In this document: piece by piece, positions 6,695-10,714 of the stretch
Layout of the letters: every line of letters begins with the position of its first letter
Position numbering within the stretch: the first letter of the stretch is position 1
Position numbers and translations under genes: made by a program
Assembly (NCBI GenBank): GCA_001464165.1
Contig: LNEX01000572.1
Coordinates: 1-10,714, forward strand
Length of the DNA stretch: 10,714 nucleotides
Reading direction: 5' to 3'
Source of the DNA: a bacterium Ga0077546
Lineage (GTDB): Bacteria > Cyanobacteriota > Vampirovibrionia > Obscuribacterales > Obscuribacteraceae
Notes under the pieces: generated by a model
Seen by the model: only the letters and a program-made list of their open reading frames with translations
The model's database searches: none
What the model was told of the DNA's origin: nothing

Positions 6695-8851
6695 TTACTG
6701 GTTGACGACCACAGGGCCGCTGACTGTCGCCGTCTGCGTGGTGCTGTTCCAAACGTCGAAGAAAATATCGACCACACAGTTCTCGCTCGGCGTAAACGAA
6801 ATGGTGTACTGAGTCCAGACTGTGGCGCTCACAGGCACGGTGACATCGGCTCCAGCAGAACCGACACCGGCATAGCGACCACCAGGCACTCGCAGCTGGG
6901 CGCTCGGACCAGCTGCACTCAACTTGGCCCAGTAAGTGATGTCTGTCGTCATGCCAGCTGGGCAAGAAACCTTGCCAATGTTGACACTCAACGGGCTGCC
7001 AGACAGCGCGTCGGTATCAGGAGTGAGCTTCCAGGCAATGCCGGAACCAGACTGCCCAACCACACCAGTCGTGGTGATGGTGCCGAAGTCGGTGTACTTG
7101 GTGTTGTTAGCGGCAACGCCGCCCTCTTTCTGCGAGCTGACAGAGTTGCCAGCAGCGAAGCCAGCGCCCGAGCTACCAAGCTTAGTAAGAACAGCTGCAG
7201 GGGCGCCACCGGTGTATTGCGTCCAGCCGTACACAACAGCTCGACCGCTGACATTGTTCGGAATTGAGATCTGGGGCACAGCAGAGCCGCCCACGGTGTT
7301 GGTATCGAGGCCGTAGATTTCAACGTCGGCATTATTCAGGAGAATTTCGCCGACAGTGTTGCCACGAGCGGTGAGGCCGTAGGACACCATCTCCTGAATA
7401 GCCTGGAAGTTGATGCCACCTAGTGTGTTGGCTTCTGCGGTGTTGGAGCGGAAGTTGCAGATCGACTGAATGTCGAAGCCCAAGCCAGTGTTGCCGGAGC
7501 AATCGCAGCCAGTGACAGTTGCCGGAGCGGCAGCTACGAACAGTGGCACCTTAATACCGCCGACAGCTGCCCCCCAGACCTTCGTATTGGTGATACTCCA
7601 GTTCAGGTTGTCAGTTTTGTAGTTGGCCGTGGCCGGAATGTTCAGGATAGCCGTCGTGCCAGTGCAGTTGATGAAGTTTGAACCAGCCACGTTCACTGCA
7701 CGAGTCGGCATCGTAGAAAACGAGCCTGTGCCAGCAAAGCCGCTGTTATTGATGCTGTAGCCACGTGCCGCAGCTACCAGACCAAGCGGGAAAGCCGCAT
7801 GGCCGAACATGAACTTGTCGACAGTGATGTAGCCAGTGGCACCAGTAAGGTTGATGCCAGAAGCGGCCCAGTCACGGCGGTCGATCAAAGTCAACCCATC
7901 CTGGGTGCTCATGTCAGTGGTGTTCCAGCCACCAGAAATGGTGATCGGGTTGCCAGCCGAGCCGTTGCCAGAGAAAACCTGGTCGTAGACGGTGTTGCCG
8001 GTGCCAATTGATACAACCGTTGGCTGCAACATGTAGAAGGTGGTGGAGCCCGTGGCACCGCGATAGCCCTTGGCCAGGGTTGCCGCAGTCGTCGCCTGTG
8101 CATCGACATACACGGTTGTGCCGTTGACACTCTGCACCGGATACCAGACTGCATTGTCTGGTGAAATCAGCGAATTCAACGTCAGGCAATTGGCCGCCGA
8201 AGGAGCTTTGGCTGCGAAAATATTGTCGATGAGAACTGTCTTCGATGCCATCGAAATCAGTGCATGCAGACGCACCGCGTTGATGGTCGCGCCAAGTGCT
8301 GCACCATTGTCAATTGTGACAGCAGTCCACTGATTAGCGTTGAGCGCCACATTGATAGTAAAGGAGTTAACCACAGTGTCGCCTGCTGCGTCACTACAGA
8401 GGTCAAGCCTCAACGTGTTGGCCGCCAAAGCCACTGTGCTCTGAATCCAGAACGACACCTGCTGATAGGTCGACAGGTTGAGTGCGCCAGTGGCAAAATG
8501 TGCCATCTTGCCGGTGGTGAAGCCAGCGGCACAGACGAGCTTGGAGCTGTTGCTGCCTTGCTTGGGAGTCGGGGCCGTGGTGTTGGCGGTGGCCGTGACG
8601 GTTGCGCCAGACGCAGTCCAGGCGCCGTCGCCATACACCAGCTGGTTCATTGCTGCTGCGAGTGTGACCAGAGGCGAGCCTTTGGTCCACGTCGCGGTAC
8701 CGCTGTTGGTGCTGAGTTTGCCCATGACGCGGATGACGTCGCCAGCAACAGCAACTGCAGCAGCCGATGACAGGGTCTTCTTACGCAGCGCGAAAGTACT
8801 GCCGTTGTTGGCGTCTGAGCCGCCTACGAGGTCTACGAATTTGTTAGACAT
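6695..8851 (-). CDS. Tailspike/adhesin-like right-handed beta-helix protein with two jelly-roll-like domains
   Basis: A 718-aa protein; the ATG at 8851 has AAAGGA 7 nt upstream. Residues 1-44 match the entry coil of right-handed beta-helix proteins (GSDANNGSTF, then KTLSSAAA, then AGDVIRVMG). About residues 70-215 look like an inserted jelly-roll or carbohydrate-binding-like sandwich (STYQQVSFWIQ, NTLRLDLCSD, QWTAVTID, TVLIDNIFAA). Residues 240-555 are Gly/Asn/Thr/Val-rich short strands, as in a parallel beta-helix (ITISGG, INNSGFAG, NFINCTGTTA, CDCSGNTGLGFDI). Residues 575-718 look like a second sandwich (DITYWAKLSAAG, SATVWTQYTISFTPSENC, DIFFDVWN). No signal peptide is present. Phage tailspikes and fibres commonly have this build and bind or cut surface glycans. 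I infer receptor or glycan binding by a virion or injection particle; no catalytic residues can be named. A secreted adhesin is the alternative. Confidence 0.8.
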   Translation of the reverse strand: MSNKFVDLVGGSDANNGSTFALRKKTLSSAAAVAVAGDVIRVMGKLSTNSGTATWTKGSPLVTLAAAMNQLVYGDGAWTASGATVTATANTTAPTPKQGSNSSKLVCAAGFTTGKMAHFATGALNLSTYQQVSFWIQSTVALAANTLRLDLCSDAAGDTVVNSFTINVALNANQWTAVTIDNGAALGATINAVRLHALISMASKTVLIDNIFAAKAPSAANCLTLNSLISPDNAVWYPVQSVNGTTVYVDAQATTAATLAKGYRGATGSTTFYMLQPTVVSIGTGNTVYDQVFSGNGSAGNPITISGGWNTTDMSTQDGLTLIDRRDWAASGINLTGATGYITVDKFMFGHAAFPLGLVAAARGYSINNSGFAGTGSFSTMPTRAVNVAGSNFINCTGTTAILNIPATANYKTDNLNWSITNTKVWGAAVGGIKVPLFVAAAPATVTGCDCSGNTGLGFDIQSICNFRSNTAEANTLGGINFQAIQEMVSYGLTARGNTVGEILLNNADVEIYGLDTNTVGGSAVPQISIPNNVSGRAVVYGWTQYTGGAPAAVLTKLGSSGAGFAAGNSVSSQKEGGVAANNTKYTDFGTITTTGVVGQSGSGIAWKLTPDTDALSGSPLSVNIGKVSCPAGMTTDITYWAKLSAAGPSAQLRVPGGRYAGVGSAGADVTVPVSATVWTQYTISFTPSENCVVDIFFDVWNSTTQTATVSGPVVVNQ

Positions 8852-8909
8852 TTGTTTTTCCTTTAAATTGGTTTGGTCCGGAGAAATCGAAATGATTTTT
8901 CCGCTTTGA

Positions 8910-8939
8910 GCGCTTGCAAGGCTGGGCCAGGCAAAGCGC
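8910..8939 (-). repeat. GC-rich imperfect inverted repeat upstream of the beta-helix gene
   Basis: GCGCTTGC (8910-8917) pairs with GCAAAGCGC (8931-8939) through 8 bp with one bulged base; the loop is 13 nt. No T-run follows on either strand, so it is not a normal terminator. It lies about 60 bp before the start codon and would be in the 5' leader of the beta-helix gene if the promoter is further upstream. Confidence 0.4.
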
Positions 8940-8948
8940 GAATCTCGA

Positions 8949-8968
8949 ATCTGTAGCTACCTACAGAT
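8949..8968 (-). repeat. Perfect 8-bp inverted repeat with 4-nt loop
   Basis: ATCTGTAG (8949-8956) and CTACAGAT (8961-8968) form a perfect stem around CTAC. It has dyad symmetry like an operator half-site pair, and it could equally fold in RNA. No poly-T tail follows, so a terminator role is unlikely. Confidence 0.45.
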
Positions 8969-9172
8969 GATTGCTTTGTTCATTTGCAACAAGAATCTGG
9001 CGCCCGATATGCGAAATAGGGGTGCGCAGAATCTGTTAACTGGGGTCGATCTAACTAGGCTGCACTTAAGAGAAGATGCTGCCAGTTAAATGGGTGCGAG
9101 GAAAAGCGGGATGGTGGGCTGGCTTGAGTTTCGGGGCATACCCGAGAAATCAATAAGACATAAAAACTCGTT

Positions 9173-9239
9173 CTCTGACTCATGATTTCCGAGCCCTATC
9201 AGACGCCTCTGAGCTTGATTTCCTAGCTCTATCAGCCAC
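9173..9239. repeat. Two-copy imperfect tandem repeat of about 33 bp
   Basis: The core TGATTTCCGAGCCCTATCAG (9183-9202) recurs as TGATTTCCTAGCTCTATCAG (9216-9235), 18 of 20 bases identical, at a period of 33 bp. Each copy is preceded by CTCTGA, so the unit is the full period. The stretch 9240-9270, running into the lipoprotein stop, may be a third decayed copy (weak). The period is three helical turns, as expected for tandem protein-binding sites, or a multiple of 3 as in decayed coding repeats. No spacer structure of a CRISPR is present. Confidence 0.55.
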
Positions 9240-9267
9240 TCCCTACTAGTTCTTGCCTAGAGCGCTA

Positions 9268-9837
9268 CTACTTCTTCGGCACCGCAATTGGTATCGCGAT
9301 CGGGTCGTCAACGAGCTGGTTCCAGAGCTTGCGAACCGCAGGGTCTTTCAGGGCCTTGGCCAGGTCTGCCTTGTTCTTCGCCAGCTCAGCTTCAGCCAAC
9401 TTGAGCGAAGTCTGCATCACCTGCTGATACAGCACGAAGATCTGCTCAGAACTCAAGTTCTGATTCATGCCTTGCTCGCAAAGCCTGAACAGGGCCTCTC
9501 TTTGGAAGCTAATGAACTGGCTACGGCGAGCCAAGTCGATGACCGCAGTCTGGAAATCCAGCTGCGCTTTAACATCAACATTGGGGTTGTCGAGTTTGAC
9601 CTGGGCCAGCATGCTAGCCACAGCAGACATCGCAACGTCGGGTGACGGCTCAGAGCAAACAGCCATTCCTGCGCCGTTAGGCTTTGGAACCATGATGATC
9701 GCCCTCGCCGAGGCGTCCAAGTCAACGACAGTGGGTTGACCAACTGTGAGTGGATGAACTCGCACTGACGGCGTCACAGCACAACCGCCAAGAGTTAGCG
9801 CAGCGATGGCCGCGAGAATTAGAGATGTTACTCTCAT
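9268..9837 (-). CDS. Secreted lipoprotein with CSEPSPD motif, unknown function
   Basis: A 189-aa protein ending in tandem TAG codons. The start chosen is the ATG at 9837, because GAAAGG lies 7 nt upstream and a lipoprotein signal begins at once. A TTG start 14 codons earlier would put a basic extension before the signal and overlap the upstream gene. Residues 1-19 are a type II signal peptide (MRVTSLILAAIAALTLGGC) with lipobox LGGC, Cys19 being the lipidation site. Ala follows the Cys; there is no Asp inner-membrane retention signal. VCSEPSPD at 60-67 and RSQFISFQREALFRLCEQGMN at 105-125 resemble, from memory, a widespread bacterial lipoprotein family of unknown function with a CAEPSPD motif and an R-T-Q-S-I-Q-like stretch. 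Cys61 and Cys120 could form a disulfide. Residues 143-165 are Ala/Leu/Lys-rich, probably a helix or coiled coil. Its neighbours suggest an envelope role alongside the membrane protein. Confidence 0.85.
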   Translation of the reverse strand: MRVTSLILAAIAALTLGGCAVTPSVRVHPLTVGQPTVVDLDASARAIIMVPKPNGAGMAVCSEPSPDVAMSAVASMLAQVKLDNPNVDVKAQLDFQTAVIDLARRSQFISFQREALFRLCEQGMNQNLSSEQIFVLYQQVMQTSLKLAEAELAKNKADLAKALKDPAVRKLWNQLVDDPIAIPIAVPKK

Positions 9838-9844
9838 ACGTTTA

Positions 9845-9850
9845 CCTTTC
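9845..9850 (-). promoter_or_regulatory. Shine-Dalgarno site deciding the lipoprotein start
   Basis: GAAAGG on the minus strand, 7 nt before the ATG at 9837. No comparable site precedes the in-frame TTG at 9879, which supports the shorter protein starting directly with its signal peptide. Confidence 0.6.
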
Positions 9851-9872
9851 TTCTGCCTTACCAGAGGAACCG

Positions 9873-10124
9873 CTACCAAAGAAACTTGGCACGCTCCACA
9901 AGGCTGGCAAATGGGGCCTTACTTGCCCGGGGCTCCAGAGCACTGGAAGCGGGGACAAACAAAGGCGAGAAATCCGGTTGCTCCATTTTGGAATAGTCGC
10001 AATCGGTACAATTAGATTTGGTGGCTCCAGCCAAGCCAACTTGTACAGAAGTAAGGGCTTGCTGGTCCAGAAGAAGCTCTTGATAGCTTGCCTCGTGTAG
10101 AGGGGCGAAATCAGGCTGATCCAT
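9873..10124 (-). CDS. Small 83-aa protein of unknown function with a duplicated MDQPDFAPL-like peptide
   Basis: I do not recognise a family. The ATG at 10124 has GAAAGAG at 8 nt and lies 18 bp after the stop of the membrane-protein gene; the lipoprotein ATG follows 35 bp after its own stop. This compact spacing supports a real gene in an operon. The N-terminus MDQPDFAPLHEAS recurs at residues 47-60 as MEQPDFSPLFVPAS, just after a CTDCDYSK stretch with a CxxC. The protein therefore looks like two related halves. There is no signal peptide and no membrane segment. The second methionine (9986) has no ribosome site before it, so a nested product is unlikely. The repeated acidic/aromatic motif could be a docking peptide for a partner; this is inference. 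Confidence 0.6.
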   Translation of the reverse strand: MDQPDFAPLHEASYQELLLDQQALTSVQVGLAGATKSNCTDCDYSKMEQPDFSPLFVPASSALEPRASKAPFASLVERAKFLW

Positions 10125-10142
10125 ATTTAGGGCTCTTTCGTT

Positions 10143-10658
10143 TTAAGGTTGCGAATTCGGCGGCTCAGCTGGAGGAGCTGCAGAAGTAACTGCTGGCGGC
10201 AGTACCGGAGGAAGCGCAGGAGGCGCAGCCGGTGGGCCTGCTTTGTAAAACTGACCTTCCATCACCGGGATGATCAACGTCGTCAAAATCAGCACTACTG
10301 AACCTAAATATGGTTTGTAAAAGGCAAGGGTGGCGAAAGGGCCACCCATGGCGAACACCCACGAGCTGAAAGCCAGACAGGCTGTCACCCAATGAAAGGT
10401 CTTGGACCAAGCTATGCCCGGCGGGGCGGTTTTGACCAGACATACATACAGTGGTGTCAGCGCAAGCAGCACACCGAAGACGCCCCAGGTGAGCCACAGC
10501 GGCGGGTCATTGCTTGCTGTGATGCCAGAGATAGCGACGTATGCAGCTAAAATATCAGCCGGAATATAGCGCACAAGTTTTTCAAAATAACTGTCAATAT
10601 CTTTGCTATCAGGAGGCGGTGCCTGTGCGGCAAAGCGACCCTTAAAAAGGTTGAACAT
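10143..10658 (-). CDS. Small integral membrane protein with proline-rich C-terminal tail
   Basis: A 171-aa protein; the ATG at 10658 has AAAGGAG 6 nt upstream, the strongest ribosome site in the window. Residues 22-46 (FEKLVRYIPADILAAYVAISG) recall a K-L-V-x-Y-I-P-A-E-like motif found at the start of many small bacterial and phage membrane proteins of unknown function. Hydrophobic segments follow at about 53-76, 87-105 and 117-133, giving three or four membrane passes. Residues 139-171 are Pro/Ala-rich and probably disordered. It heads a run of three closely spaced genes with a small protein and a lipoprotein. Size and topology allow a holin-like role, but no lysin gene is visible and the tail is unusual for a holin, so I leave the function open. 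Upstream, an AATAAT sequence at 10683-10688 is -10-like but lacks a matching -35. Confidence 0.82.
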   Translation of the reverse strand: MFNLFKGRFAAQAPPPDSKDIDSYFEKLVRYIPADILAAYVAISGITASNDPPLWLTWGVFGVLLALTPLYVCLVKTAPPGIAWSKTFHWVTACLAFSSWVFAMGGPFATLAFYKPYLGSVVLILTTLIIPVMEGQFYKAGPPAAPPALPPVLPPAVTSAAPPAEPPNSQP

Positions 10659-10714
10659 ATAGTTCTCCTTTCTATATTGTTGATTATTAGAACAGTGAGC
10701 TTTTTCTTGATTTA

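Larger units (their letters stand above)
8852..9267. other. 416-bp intergenic region upstream of the beta-helix gene
   Basis: This is the only gap above 300 bases. It holds two inverted repeats near the beta-helix gene (8910-8939 and 8949-8968), a weaker one at 9129-9147, and a two-copy 33-bp tandem repeat close to the lipoprotein end. It contains no tRNA and no convincing protein gene. It separates the envelope cluster from the tailspike/RHS cluster and is the most likely place for the promoter of the latter, but I see no good -35/-10 pair. Confidence 0.7.

Noticed and set aside
6377..7267. 296-codon open frame on the plus strand
   Set aside because: It runs across the mini-YD gene, the intergenic spacer between two genes, and the beta-helix gene in antisense, with Arg/His-rich low-quality translation typical of a shadow frame.
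9129..9147. Terminator at the weak TTCGGG/CCCGAG inverted repeat
   Set aside because: Stem of about 7 bp with a wobble pair and no T-run on either strand.
9055..9183. 42-aa minus-strand open frame in the intergenic gap (starts MSQRTSFYVLLISR)
   Set aside because: The only ribosome-like sequence (GGAAA) is too close to the ATG, the composition looks random, and it overlaps the tandem repeat. Possible but not supported.
9173..9239. CRISPR array
   Set aside because: Only two imperfect copies in direct tandem, no unique spacers of regular length and no cas genes.
9838..9879. Longer lipoprotein starting at the TTG at 9879
   Set aside because: It would place a basic 14-residue extension before the signal peptide and overlap the upstream gene, with no ribosome site; the ATG at 9837 has one.
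9268..10658. Holin/spanin lysis cassette
   Set aside because: The membrane protein and lipoprotein fit loosely in size, but there is no lysin, the lipoprotein lacks a C-terminal membrane segment (u-spanin) or an obvious i-spanin partner, and the lipoprotein motifs fit a different family.

Overview
The window is about 10.7 kb of dense coding DNA in which every credible gene lies on the minus strand. Read in the direction of transcription, from the right edge to the left, it contains: a four-helix membrane protein with a proline-rich tail (10658-10143), a small protein of unknown function carrying a duplicated peptide (10124-9873), a secreted lipoprotein (9837-9268), a 416-bp gap with hairpins and a 33-bp tandem repeat, a 718-aa tailspike/adhesin-like beta-helix protein (8851-6695), an 83-aa stand-alone YD-repeat protein (6673-6422), a 148-bp gap with a terminator-like hairpin, a 2053-aa RHS/YD-repeat protein with an N-terminal transglutaminase-like domain (6273-112), and the first 22 codons of a further gene that starts 45 bp downstream and runs off the left edge.

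The organism cannot be named from this sequence. Strong Shine-Dalgarno sites, ATG/GTG starts, a standard genetic code and a type II (lipoprotein) signal peptide indicate a bacterium or a phage/prophage of one. Base composition is close to balanced, with the beta-helix gene looking richer in G+C than the flanks. The beta-helix protein, the YD mini-protein and the giant RHS protein all lack a signal peptide. This, with the tailspike-like architecture, suggests components assembled in the cytoplasm, such as a phage tail, a prophage cargo or a contractile injection particle, rather than Sec-exported wall proteins. No capsid, portal, tail tube, sheath, integrase or lysin gene is present in the window, so the phage reading is an inference.

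The genes fall into two clusters. The right-hand one (membrane protein, small protein, lipoprotein) has gaps of 18 and 35 bp and probably forms one operon whose products act in the envelope. The left-hand one (beta-helix protein, mini-YD protein, RHS giant, downstream partial gene) reads as a surface-binding and effector module: a receptor-binding or glycan-binding protein, a very small YD protein, a large YD-cage protein with a hydrophobic segment and a short variable C-terminal domain, and a gene placed where polymorphic-toxin immunity genes are usually found. The most unusual points are the transglutaminase domain without its catalytic cysteine, the degenerate RHS core, the free-standing YD mini-protein, and the candidate immunity gene at the left edge.
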